Program-made: the position numbers and the translations under genes
The notes under the pieces: model-generated
Told to the model about the DNA's origin: nothing
The model's input: the letters and a program-made list of their open reading frames with translations, nothing else
Databases searched by the model: none
Shown: positions 1 through 17,600 of the stretch, piece after piece
How positions within the stretch are numbered: the first letter of the stretch is position 1
How the letters are laid out: each line of letters opens with the position of its first letter
Assembly: GCA_000469685.2 (NCBI GenBank)
Contig: LS997563.1
Span: 33,448,468 to 33,512,467 of the forward strand
From: Haemonchus contortus
Taxonomy: Eukaryota > Nematoda > Chromadorea > Rhabditida > Trichostrongylidae
Length of the DNA stretch: 64,000 bases
Direction of reading: 5' to 3'

Positions 1-2245
1 CCACTGCCGTACAGGTATGTGTAGAGAACATTAGTACTACGAGCTGCTACTCATGGGTTATCAAGTGATACAACTGTTATTCCGTTCTTGCTGTCGCAAC
101 CCTTCGCCAGAACACTTGGCTATTACCCTGACGCAGTTACGGTAGGCTAATGAGGAGTTTTAGTAGGCAGAACGAGCATCTTTCCAGTCACCTCATAAAC
201 TGGCATCCGTCTTTGTTGATTTGAAGTTTCTGTTCGTACAAAAACCTAAAGCTGTCTGCAACGAGCTCCCGATCAGCTGTGCTGTTACTTTCCTCAAGCT
301 GTTACAGCGTCGTATAATCTTTGGTTGTTAGAATTTTACGATCAGCGCTGAGACTGGACATGCCCAAGCGACGAGACAGCAGTACGATTCAAAGAATATT
401 AGGTTACGAACTCTCACTCAACGGTTACTAGTTGGCTACTACGAACACACAAGAATCCATCTGTTCAGCGAATTTTCACAGCGAATCTTTGAGAGCGATT
501 TGAGAGCCTTCGAGCTCAAAAAAAGCTCACTACTACCGTAACACCTGTTTTCTTTGTGGGCCTTGGGGGTACTCAGCAAATTGCCTTTGTAATCATATTT
601 TATTACCCTGCAAATATGTAAGTTGCGAGTCACGTAAACAATGATGATGTTTATAGTACAAGGAAGAGCACTCTTTGGTGTAAAGTCTCTTTTTTTGCAT
701 AAAAACATCGGATCCAAGCATCAGCTGGCTGGGCTCCAACCGTCACAGAAATTTCTTCCAGCAGAGAAATGGGTCGTAACATAAACGCAACTGTCTTTTC
801 ATTATAGATCAACAGCATTGAAAATTGTCTAAGTTTGGGACTGTGGGAAGATTTTATCAGCGCTTATTTACCAAACGCGTTGCTGTAAACAAATACTAAA
901 CAAAATCCTCTCACCAGCGCTGTTGTCATGGGTACCCTTCAATTACTATTAAGCGGTAGGCCTTCAGCATCTTATTCGTGTAAGATTTTGTAGTTTCTTA
1001 GATGTGTGAGTTGTTGAAATGACTAGGAGTATCTTAAAGTTGAAAGGGTTCTCACGGTTACGGTATCTAATTGAATAGAGGATTACGTGTCAAATTCCTG
1101 GCTATCCTCCAAATGATTCTCCAGTGGTCCTTTCATATGTGTATGTTGAGGATGATGTCAGCCTATTACGCCGGAAGTACACTCACTTTGGAGAAAACAT
1201 GTAGTGCGAATAGGGAGGCAGCCTCAGAGTACAGAAGTACCCAGTATGACGGGAACATGCGTGGCGCAGCATTAAGTACAAGTACAACACCGCAATCGTA
1301 CGATGCGTTCATTTTTCGAGATTGACCTTCGAGCGTGGAAATCCCACGAAGTTCCGGAACGTCATGTGACAAATGACAAGCAGAAAAGTGCGACGAACAA
1401 CATTAAAACATGTTCACAGGGATTCTCAAGGGTGTTCACGTGCCAGAGAACGCCCACAGAACAGAACCTCGCTGAATTAAGAAATTTGAAACATGGACGG
1501 GGAAAGAAGTGGGAAATTCAGGGGAGCACGTGTTGAATGAAAAACATACATAAATGAGCAAAAATTATTCAGTGTTAATCAATCTCTTCGAAATTATGCC
1601 TTTCTCACTCGGCATCATGAAGACAATTGAAAGCATACGATACGTGTGCAGTTGGAGGGTGATGAAAGAGTTCTAGTTTCTAACAAGAACCTCTTTCTTC
1701 ATGGAGGACGAGAGCTACACCTGTACTTTACCTACCGATCATCGAATTCGTCAAAAATGACCTCTAACCAGTAAGTGACAAAATACATATCGAACCTGAA
1801 GGGATCCTATTCTCATCCAGTAAAATTCCACACAGGCATCTAGTGGTCACCTATAGGGCAACGAAGCTGACTTCATTAAACATTATCACATGTGTAAAGC
1901 TGATTTCGGATCAAACTTCACCATGACAACCTTCAATCATCTTTGGTGCGTCAGCATTTTTTGAACTGTGCTTGCGACGTGACTATGAGAAATGGCGTTG
2001 GGGTGGGTGGCCTGGGTCTTTCGGGCTGTTTTCCAATCGAAAATCGGGGAATAGGCTGCTCTGCTCTGACCAAAGCTGTACAGTAATGAAAATGCCGATC
2101 ACAGCTAGTTCATAGGTACCCAACTGCGATATTGCTTAAGTTTGGGTAGCAGTGATGAGCTGAAAGTCTGAAGGGTTTGGACCCTCTGAACCCCTTACAC
2201 TCGGGGTTGCAGTTTTGATTCCTTTACTGAATTCCCGTTTTTCAG
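1..2245. other. No gene recognised; flank of the kinase gene
   Basis: I see no conserved protein, RNA gene or clear repeat in this stretch. The open frames here are short and lack convincing splice contexts or family motifs. The segment may hold the promoter and a 5' exon of the downstream kinase gene, because the first kinase exon I can support (from 2246) opens with an acceptor and has no clear start codon at its beginning. Confidence 0.4.
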
Positions 2246-6671
<4,426 letters not shown>

Positions 6672-8108
6672 CGAGGAAATCAACCTCGTCAGCCCTTCTT
6701 AACTAGAAAACCTTTAGTCGTCAAATGATGAGTACAGGTAGAATCTCGAACATGCCTCATGCCTCTCCATTAGTGTTACTTGATAGAGTCCTCACTCTAA
6801 TATGCCTTCTATATTGTGAATTCTTTCACATATGCAACTACTTCTGTTTGTCGGACCGCTCAGGGATTCAAAAACATTAGGATCTAGTGTAGTTAGATTA
6901 AAACCAAAGCTGTTTAGATGTTTTACAAAGCATGTTTGAGTCGGTTATGTTGCTTAAGTACAAACAACTGCCTGATGTAAATATTTCCCCGTAATATACA
7001 TTTTGACCATATTTTTGTATTACACCAGACGTTTTTGCCATGATGGCAAAATGAAGATGAATTATAAATGTTTTCGTTTCTTGTACAGTACTTAAACGGA
7101 CGTTGCATGGCCTTACCACTATCAGTCAAACATAGAATGTATTACTTGAGCTATGTTATGATGGTCATCGAGAGTCATATGATGAGGGGTAAGAAAATTT
7201 CATGAAGAAGCTCAAAAATTTCATATTTAAAATTTTCAACTCTCCATCACCTTCTTATATGCTCCAATTATGCCTAACAATGTCACTGTTAGAAACAGAA
7301 TAAAAATCAACAGTAGAAAAAACAAAAACTAAAAAAACAGAAACTTTGCCAAGATAACCTACCATTTTGATGCCCCTGCAGTCCTCCTTTGCATATCACA
7401 CACTCGCCCCTAAGAGTACAATTGCCTACCCATACTGTCGCGTGACATACGTCGTATCCTCGAAGAAGGTCCCTTCCGATGCATTGTATGATAACGGGTA
7501 GTTAGAAACGTTACCAGTATGCTGCTTTCAAAGCGATGAATTCGAGGCGCGACCTACCGCCAACACCGCGCATGCGACGCACGCGACCGTAATTATTCTT
7601 GTGCTTCACCAGGTTTTGAATGATTCAAGCCAAGATACCGAAGATGGTTAGAAAGGAACTGAAAAAAGAGGATTTACCTATAGAAGACGGGAACCCCCAT
7701 TCGCTATTTCGATTATCACCGGAACTTTATTTTCGTGAAGTTTTAACAGCGAATTATGTCAAAATGAAAAAGTGTATTTACGCATCTTTTGAAGGCACTT
7801 TTCAAGATAATTTTTATGTATCTACTTCAAGGCAAATAATGGAAGTGATAGATGGGTGGATTAATGCGAGGGTGGTGAAGAAATGAGAAAATCGGCGTGT
7901 CTTGAAACCGTCAGTAAGGAAAATATGGGTGAAGATGACAACAAATATGGGAGGGGAGGGTATTTTAACTCTCGTCAGTTATGTGCTATTGCGTATAGTC
8001 GTCTACAGCGAGCCAAGTATATCAAAATGCTTTTCTTTGCTACCATGGGTCACCACTGACGTTTCAAATTTTCAACAAGTGCTTTCTGATGCGAATGGCG
8101 CAACCACG
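6672..8108. other. Gap between convergent genes, unassigned ORF
   Basis: The plus-strand kinase and the minus-strand nucleoporin gene converge across this interval. It is AT-rich up to about 7370. A plus-strand frame at 7620-7886 encodes 88 lysine-rich residues that I do not recognise and that show no splice partner. The next frame (7902-8393) is long mainly because it runs through a tandem duplication. I see nothing else to support. Confidence 0.35.
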
Positions 8109-8384
8109 ACGACGTTTTTGGAACTCGGCCACCAGTGGGTGTGGCATACATTGAATACGACCCTTGAACCATGTAACGCGCTATTCAGTCCGTTTCCCAA
8201 TCTGACAGCGCTACTTATGGTATGCGTGTGGGTCACAGATTCATTGACGACGTTTTTGGAACTCGGCCACCAGTGGGTGTGGCATACATTGAACACGACC
8301 CTTGAACCATGTAACGCGCTATTCAGTCCGTTTCCCAATCTGACAGCGCTACTTATGGTATGCGTGTGGGTCACAGATTCATCC
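8109..8384. repeat. Two tandem copies of a 138-bp unit, one base different
   Basis: A 138-bp unit beginning near ACGACGTTTTTGGAACTCGG occurs twice head to tail. By eye the copies differ at one position (TGAATACG versus TGAACACG). Because 138 is divisible by three, open frames pass through on both strands and give a 46-residue internal protein repeat. I do not recognise those frames as genes. The near identity points to a very recent duplication, or an assembly artefact. Confidence 0.9.
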
Positions 8385-8674
8385 AAAAGGTAATCTGGGG
8401 AATCGTTTCTAGCGTAAACTGTGCCTTTGAACAGGAAGATAAAAAAGATAATCGTCTAGCTTCGCCATGAAATCGCGATAATGTCAAATATCTATTGTGT
8501 TGGCCTAGCTAATATTATGAGATGCAAAAGTAATACTCAAAGAAATTCAATCCATCTCTTCAAAATGGGAGCAATGCATGTAAAAATATGTAGTACAAGT
8601 CATTCTTAAACTTTATTGTGGTAACGTTAAGCATACGAGATCACCAGGTTCAAACTATAAACATAATTTCAACA

Positions 8675-11600
8675 TCAAACACCCATGTTTTCCTTATTTT
8701 CCGTCAAGTCATGGGAAAGTAACTCGGCAAATTTCACGCATAGATTTTCCAGTCGACTCTTCAGCGCAGTGAGTTCTTCTTTGCTGAAATGTCGCGAGAA
8801 GTTATGCTGTTTTGATTATGTAAACACGTGTCGAAAATCAAATTAATGTAACAATTTACCCATGCTCAAGGATAAACAAATTAGCACCCATTGAAGCAGT
8901 GAAAGGTCGTGCTGTACCACGAGTTTCCCTCTCTAGTTGAGCAGCTTCTATTGAGAGCTGGAAAAATCAATTATTCAACAAGTTTGCATCAACCGCGATT
9001 GTGCGATAGTGAACGCTAAATCTCTGTAGGGAAGTATGAGTATGCTAGCACTGGAATAGGCCAGTATCTATTGGGTGTGTGCAGTAATTTCCGCCGTTTT
9101 TTGCATGCAAAAACATATTTATTACAAAATTAAAACCAAATGTACATTAACCAATGTATTGCCCATCGCTAGCTACAACTTCTTGCCATCTTTCTGGCAT
9201 CTTGTTGACTCCGGGTCTAAAAAAGTCTTCATCTTTCGAGGCAATCCCGTTATCCACCCATTTTCGCACTTCGTCGTCGTCGAAGCGCATATCTGCCAAA
9301 CTGACTTGCATGGACCGGAATAGGTGGTAATCGGAAAGAGCAAGATCTGGAAAGTATGCGGGCTGAACAAGCTGATCCCATCCAACAACTGCAATTTTTT
9401 AAGGATATTCTTCGCAACATGGGGTCTGGCATGTTCGTGGTGGAACAGCCCCTCATGATATTTCCTTGCGATTAACGGCTCTCGTTGCAAGCTCTCGAGT
9501 GAAACCATCTCAGCAGGTTCGTTCAGATGAAGCTTGTCCTCCTTAGAAGCATCCGGGGGGCTGCAATGCCAGTTTTCTTGAAATCAAGCAACAGGGTAAG
9601 GGTCCCCCGGGAAAACGGTTCATCACGTTCCATGACCAGTCAGTCTGAGAGCAACAGGATTTTGGGGAAACACAGATCTGTCTGCCCTTACATAGGCTGC
9701 CAATACCCTACCTTACAGAGTATGACAGGTTTCACCGGTAAACCTATAACATGGTCCGCGCAACGGCCCTTGGAATTCGGCGGCGGAAATTAATGCACAC
9801 ACCTAATAATAAACCCTCGAGGGATTCCCTCACAAGGAAAACCCTACAAATTTAAGGGAAAGGTTTTCGAAGTTAGAATAATCAGGAAGAAGAGTGTAGA
9901 GATTTTCCGCTTCTTCTCCCTATAAGGCGCTGTCGGGGGATTCGGTTTTTCGTCTCTTGCCAGTCCTTCCAGGCGGCTACTCTGCCGCACAACTCGCAGG
10001 ACTTCATCGATCCAGGACCACTTTCACTGCATTCTCGAAATCCACCCAAATTCTCCCCAGCGTTGTTCTTGCACACCGCAGGAGTACCCTCAGAGCGTTG
10101 TTCCTGGTCTAATGAATCATTTAATCGTGATTTGGAAGACCTGCTCTCAGCGCATACCGCTTGAAATCTCATTTTTCTATTCGGTGCAGTTTCCACCACC
10201 GAAACCACGCCTTTCGGATCTTTGATTTCATAGAAAGCTCCATGAGTACATCTGCTAGGACTGCAGAGCCAGAATCCGTTCCGGTTTTGAAGAACGACCT
10301 TCCTTAGAGCACATGGTCGAATTCCGTTTGTCTTCGCAAACCGTTTGCTGCAGACTACCAGGTTTCGGGCTGTGACTGATCGAGAACCAGCTTTCTTTCT
10401 ACATTTCTGACTGCTAACAGATCTGATGGTATCATCGACGCTCAGATTGACCCCATCCTTCTCGTACACGGAACACACTACATCGTGTTTCTTCTCACTG
10501 CCACAACAACCGGTCCTGTAGACAGCGGAAGGAGACTCCCGAAGGACTCTGCCACTGCTGTAGCCACTCAGTTTTGTTTGGAATATACTCCGCTGCATAG
10601 AGCTTGACTTGTGCCCTCATTTGGCTGATTTTTGCTCCTATTCATCGTATTTTCGGAAGGCGCAGCTTCTAGATGTTCATCAGAACACCAAGTTCTGCGG
10701 ACTTCTCAGGGAGCATTTTGACGCTTAGAGCCCAGATTCGAAACTCCTACTTTATCCAAGCTCGATCGGGCAGAGGTGGTGTAGGGGCAAGTGGCGCCTT
10801 CACACACGCATGGTGACGGGCTGGCATCCCAGATCGATATCCGCCTAAGCCAACCGAGCCGTCGATGAAATGGTATAAAACTCGTCTGGGAGGATAAAAC
10901 CACTGACTTGAATATCGGCTGGCCACCGCAAGTCATTGTATAGGCCACATACTCATTCAATACGCCACTACGATCCTGAATCGAAGTAGAATGCGCGGGC
11001 GCATCCCTCAGACGGGCTTGATTAACGCCTAAGACTCTAGACATAACCGAGCTCGATCGCTCCTCGATAGCTCCACGTACTGCCCATAGAACTGGGTCCG
11101 GAGGCCCACTTTCATGTAACATTCTCGCTTACCGCTGTATACTTGGAGACTTTATGCATATTTGTTGTGACTGGGTTTCTCCATCAGCCGGCCTGCCAAC
11201 CTAGGCCAGACACTGAAACTGTTCCCTGCTCCAAAGAAAAAAATAAACTAAATATCAAGTACATTCACCAAGTCGACCCATCTCATAAAGTTCTAAATTC
11301 AAATGGGTTTGCTCAAGAGAACAACAACTCTTCAGTCAGCCCACTTCTGAAAAATTATTTCTGACCGTCATGCTTCAAGAAAACTTCCAGTCTTGAAGTC
11401 CCAAAGGTAAAAAACGGATCTTACTCTTAATCCAGCTAACCTAGTTTTCGGAAATACGGAATTCGAAAAGCTCTTTCGTTCATAATAACACACCTTTGAG
11501 ACTTTCACTGAATTAGACAGCATCTTCGCCCGACATTCCTTTAATCTCGCCAGCAATTTGAGTTCCTCTGCACTCAGCTTCTGATTCTCCGTTAAGCGCA

Positions 11601-14600
11601 CAGAAAGCTGGAATTCAAAAGATCAAAATAAAGTAATAATTGATGCTTTTCGATATCTTGGCTTAATGATAATATTAGGTTGATGCATAATTAGTGCGGA
11701 TTTTTTCCAGCAAATTTTACTTAAAGAAACGATAGAAAAATCTAGCGAAGACATGTTCAAATAACTGCTCCGAAACATATCTGGAATCTGTGTCAAGCGC
11801 TGCTTCCCACTTGTTAGGCGATCGGATTCCACAGGCGAAGAATTTTCGAGTCTCGGAGGCGATCACGCCTTGACGTTGGCCATCAAGCCGTCCACTTCGT
11901 CGAACGTTGTGTTCGTCAACCCAATTTTTCGACGGACAATCAACGTGATAATGCGTAAGAGTTTCTGTTGGTGAATAGCGCGACTGTAGGAGCAAATTCC
12001 ACTTTTTCCGAGAAGTTCGTTGAGAACACGTTATGACTGTGCCAGCTTCCATCCTTTTTCGAAGTAATAGAGCATAATGTGGCGTATATGAAGATGACTT
12101 TCTAGACATATTTCTGTTAAGGATAGCGAGAAGATTATTTCTACAAAAGTCCCGAATTCAAAAGTTTAATTTTATCGAGAGAAAAGAAGTAGCGAAAAAA
12201 TCCGCAATAATTATGCATCAACCTAGTAATTAATACCGCAAGATATCAAATAAAAAGAAAGCATAATTATTCTTAGCCGGGTCAGCTGAGGAATTTAATG
12301 TCATTTCCTCCTTATTTGTAAAACAAACAAAAAAGTCCGCTATATAAATATTTTAATGGTCGAAGTCTCTATTATTACATCTGAAGGTTATCAATTCCAT
12401 GAATTTTCCCATCACTTCGATTTTTTCAGAAGCTATTACGCCGTAATACAGCCCTCCCGACCATCTTCATAAGTAAGCCACATAAAGCACAGTTCATGTA
12501 AAAAATGGATTCTGGGACTTTCCCTAAGATGAACCAGTGAACTCCAAGGATACTCCACGGGGCGCTTTTAGATTGGAAAACAGTCAACATTGGGCTTAAC
12601 ATCGTCAACAGGTTACTTAAACTGGCTCAGTCGACCTACATTCTCGTCCAACCCCTAATTTTACTTTTTTTTCAAAGGTATATATTTTTCTGACAATGAG
12701 TATACCGGTTTTCGAATTTTCTCTGCTACTTTTGCACTTCTGAAGTACACTTTGTTCTGAAGTATCACTTCCACTACTCGCCCAAAACTTGGTAACCCAA
12801 AATTAACTTGGAAACATGACAACTGCAAAGGAATAGCTTAAAAATGAAAAAAAAAACATTGAATCTAGGATAGAACATTACCTTATCGACTCGCGACAGC
12901 GTTTTCGATACATCGGTGCGCAACTGCTCATTCTTTTCCCTAAGGTTAACATTCTGACGAAATACCTTAAGATATGACTACAGTGATCGGCAAAAGTGTA
13001 CAAAACAAAAATGAATAGATTTTTGCACTCAAATTTTTTCAGCACTATTTTTGCCACACAATACGTGACGGCCTTTTGACAATTCGAACCCACGCTGCAC
13101 ACCCTTTTGCAGTAGTGTCACTAATTATTAAAAACCTACGTATAAGGGTGCAAAGACTATGGTCAGCGATCCGAATGAGAAAAAGACGATGCAACTCAAG
13201 GTTCTAAAGTAGGAAAGTGATGTGGCAAAAGTAGCATCAAACCTGGATAGGTTGAAGCGAGAATCATAAGGTCAGTGTAGCTTGCAGATTCAAGAACGTA
13301 AAAAAATAGAAGGATGAAAGGAAAAGGCATGAAAGAAGTAAAAGAGAGGATGAAAAAGATGACGTATAATGGGACAAAGTGGTGAATTTCGAGGAGAATT
13401 AGACAAATACCCTAAAATTCCATAGATGAGAGCGGTTTAAGCTACCGGTGAAAAATGAATTGGAAAAAATCGAAATTGAATGCAGTCACCCCCCTAACTT
13501 GATGGATGGGTAAATTAAACCTCGAGGAAGAAGTTAAGAAGAAGCTCCGCCCCTCAACTCTAAACCCCGCCTACTCAATAAACAATTCATATAGAAAAAT
13601 AGCGATTTTAATGGATCGCTGTTTTTCTATATGAATTGTTTATTAAGTGGGCGGGGTTTGGAGTTGAGGGGCGGAGCTTCTTCTTAACTTCTTCTTCGAA
13701 GTTTATTTTGTCCATCCATCAAGTTAGGGGGGTGACTGCATTCAATTTCGATTTTTTCCAACTCATTTTTCACCGGTAGCTTAAACCGCTCTTATCTATG
13801 GAATTTTAGGGTAATTTGGGAGGGCCGGCAATTGAACAGGCATTCGAACTACACCGAAGTGCATTCGTTTATAGTGAGTTAGCAGTTCCATGAATCTGAA
13901 GCTGGAAGCAAGTCACATGAACCTGAAAAAAAGCCTCACAGAGAGAGTCTTGCATTCTTCGGGACTGGTAAGTTTCAGGTCACGAAAGGCCATGGAAGAA
14001 GGGCTCATTAGCTTTACATTGTGACCAAAGGAGCCGAATTCAACGATAACAGTGAAAGACTACCCAAGTTTACCATGCCGTCCCACGCAATCCGGGGTAA
14101 TTCGCAGTTCTGGAAGCCTTTTCATTCGCGATGCAGTACGTAAACAAGCATGATCTACAGACCAGTTGCCAGAAATGGCGATGAATATATAGGAAAAAGG
14201 CTAGGCCACCTTATAATTCAGCATAGAACTCTTTCTGAGACGCAAGAGAGCCTTGAAGCAAGATTATGTGGGAGAAGAGCTCGAGTCCAAAGAAGGCGCA
14301 TTCGTACTACTGCGCTAACGTCCACGTCAAGACATCGGAACTATAAGCGCGGCCAGTGACGCGCGAAGTGCAAGCATAAACAACTGCATTCGAGGCAATC
14401 GGTTCGAAGCACGCGGCCAAAAATAATGAATCGGGTGGAAAATGTCTAGCATTTGTGACCACAGCTGTTGCACTTCGCTAAGAGACCTGACAAAATTTTG
14501 CCGCGAAAACTTCTGATAGGGTCTTGTTTGTAAGGTCACCTAATCCATTGAGTTTGTGAAAGGTACAATCTCTGAACAGTCGATGAAACATACAATCTAT

Positions 14601-17600
14601 GTTCTAGTGGAATTATATGTACTTGTTTTGAAGCTTATGACCCGAAAAGGCTAATCTGTGGCGATACTAACAAGCTCGTAGGCAGTTGCAGTTTTTAGAC
14701 CCCATCATTGCAGACTATCCCAATTTTCTCACCTGTAAAAGCCGCTGGTTTAAAATACTTTGCCTTTCCGCCAATTGAGCTGCGAAAGAGACGAGAACGT
14801 TAAGCCTGAAAATAAGATTTCTAAAGATATCTCGATCCATTCAGTGTTGCTTATGGGACTAGTATTTCCGCTCCACATATGGATGCGGATGGGCTGTGGA
14901 GCTTTTTTTGCCTCAAGTATTACATGCACACATTTGAAGACATGATAAAGCATTCAATCAATGTAAGGAGGAAGGAAACACACCTGTCTTGGCTCATTTC
15001 CAGTGCGGCTCTCAGAACAATCTGATTTTTGTGAGCACAATCGAAAAAGTCAGCAAGGTTTTTCAACTGCTCCTGGTAGGATGGAGCTTTTCTGAAATAA
15101 ACTAGCATGAGAGAAAAACACATTTCGAATATTATGAGTAAACTCTTCCAAAACCAATAAATCTGTCAGCCACTGAAAATAGTATATAACCCCATATATG
15201 AACAAGGAGTTTAGGTGGAACATCAATTATTGATTAATCTTTCAGTAAAATCGTCTTTATTGATGAACAAACGTAATTCAACATTCAGAAGTGGTGCACT
15301 AGGGCGCCAAAGGCTTGTTCACTCACGCTTAATGGCAGAAAAGTTGAAAGGAAACAGCCAAACATTCTAACGAAGAAGTTTCCTCATGCCACCACTACGG
15401 CAGGGGATAGTAGTGTTTTTGATTTGCTTGTAGTGAATGAAGTGGGGTTAACCACCATAATGTTTAACCACGTGTGGTGCCGTTTCATTTCCGAACGAAA
15501 AATCCACTCCAAAACTCCAAATTCTTCGTTTATGAAATCCGAAAAGAATATCTACTGCTATTCAAAGATTTCAGTTTATTTCGCAGTCGTCACGGTTTAG
15601 AATGAAGATCAGGCTTCCAAAGTGAGGCGCACAGCCCGCCGAAACTGGTCAACCATCACCTGATTTAAACCTCTCCTTCCATGTAGGAAGACCGAGAGAG
15701 AGATGCCTCTGGCTCTACGGGTAGTCGTTTTCTACGGGTTGTACAAATCGTTTTTCTGACTTCTTCTACTCAAATTTCTAACCGACCCTTTTTGTTAAAC
15801 ATAAATTGTTCTCAAAAGTCCTCGTTCGAACCTGAAGTCAGGTATCGTCAACCTTTTTCCAACTACAAGTGGAGAATATTTTAATTCTATTTTCGTCATA
15901 ACTTGGATTGAATTCTAGACCCTTACACTACATCATTATCATCAAGTGGTGCTAGGGTAATACATCATCATATTGCGACAACATCTATGTGAAATATAAG
16001 AGGAAACTTATTTGGCGCTACTAGGGCGATAGAGTCGGTTCCTCAATGACAATTGCCAGCAAGGAGTGCAAATTTTATGAAAAAGAGGACTATCGAATGA
16101 AAAGAGCGTTTTCAACCGAGGAAACGAAACCGATTAGGTAAAGAGAGCAACTCACAAAAGTGGAGTAAGGGCCTTCCTTTTAGAAAGTATAGTGTTCAAA
16201 ACTTTCTCGTTCACATTTAATCGCATGTCCTTGGGAACCACCGACTCAGAATCATGAATCTGGGGATCCGTAACTGTTTGCCTGAAATTTCATAGAGAAG
16301 TAAGTTCCAATTAACACCTAACCTATCATCATTTACATTGGCAAACATTACAGAATGAGAAAAGCTTACTTCAAAAAAGCAGTCGCCAGTGGTGGATCCT
16401 GAGTGCAAGCAATGAACATAACTGTACTCGCCCGAGGGTTCGTCGACTTACAGAGGAGTCCTACAGCACGTTCCTGGGCAGGACAGAGAGAGTGCGGCAA
16501 CTCCGTTTTCTCATGATGATACAATGTAGATATCAGTTCGCGAGTAACAGTTCCCTTCAACGTTGATGCAGGGCGAGTACCGGTTCTGAAAAGTCATTCA
16601 AAACAGCAAGTAGTAGAACCATAAATAAGCCATGAAAAATTCACCCTGATTCGCCAAGTGCATCCGCATAGTCCTGAAGCCAAGAGGAAAGGTCCATATG
16701 GTAGACGGTGGATTCATTGGCAACGAGGATAGTGGATTCAAAACTATCAGTACATAAACTCCACGAACTACTTTGCGGTAGCTGTAGTTGTTCATGAAGG
16801 AAAAGACTGAAGAAAGAAATTACGAAAGGGTTTTTTCATTGTAATCAAATTCTTCACCTGAAACTCGCATGCTCATCGGGCACTGCTACGACAAAACAGA
16901 TCGCATTACTGGCAGAGAGGACTGCGAAAACAGAGAAGAGCTGAAAGAATACATAATCTAGAATTTAGACAGGAATTGAATCGTTGCTATCGAAACCTAC
17001 ATCACTCATAGGATGATCAACAAGTCTGAGATCGACTGGATCGCATGGCAAATTTGACGGAGGAATAAGAGGACGAGTCAAAGCAGGCGAACTATCTGAA
17101 ATGAATATGTTTGCGGCTCTATTTTTTCAGTAAAGTCTACTATTCTACTCCCACATGCACTAGTTTACTTTGCTTTCTCACCACCAACACTTCAAGTACA
17201 CACACTCAACGAGAATATTTTACAAAAGATTGAAAGAGGAATAAATAATAAATAATACAGGAAAAAAGGACGAAAAGGAATCAGAGACATCCGTAGACCT
17301 CAAATTACTGAGGAAGTTCATTGTCACCGCTGAAAACAACGATCAAAACATACTGTTGATATTTATCACTGTAGAATACATTTCACCCTCGGAATCAATT
17401 GCAATCACAACTGGAGCTTCATCAGGCTCGACAATGCAGTCAAAGGAAACTGAAAATATTCGGAAGAATTAAATAGAAAGCCTGTCACCAGGTCTGTATT
17501 TGAGTCTGTGGATTATGCCGCGAGTCGATTGTGATCACACCGAAATATTCAATAGATAAAATGGAATAACCTATTGACTTGAAGAAACCATAGCTATTAG

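Noticed and set aside
1071..1536. Overlapping plus-strand ORFs upstream of the kinase gene
   Set aside because: No splice-site pairing in phase with the kinase exons and no similarity to a kinase N-terminus.
11332..11346. Short terminal NUP88 exon ending in KWAD and a stop
   Set aside because: It fits phase after exon 14, but the alternative exons at 8957 and 8783 also fit phase and continue the NUP88 coiled-coil homology to a proper end.
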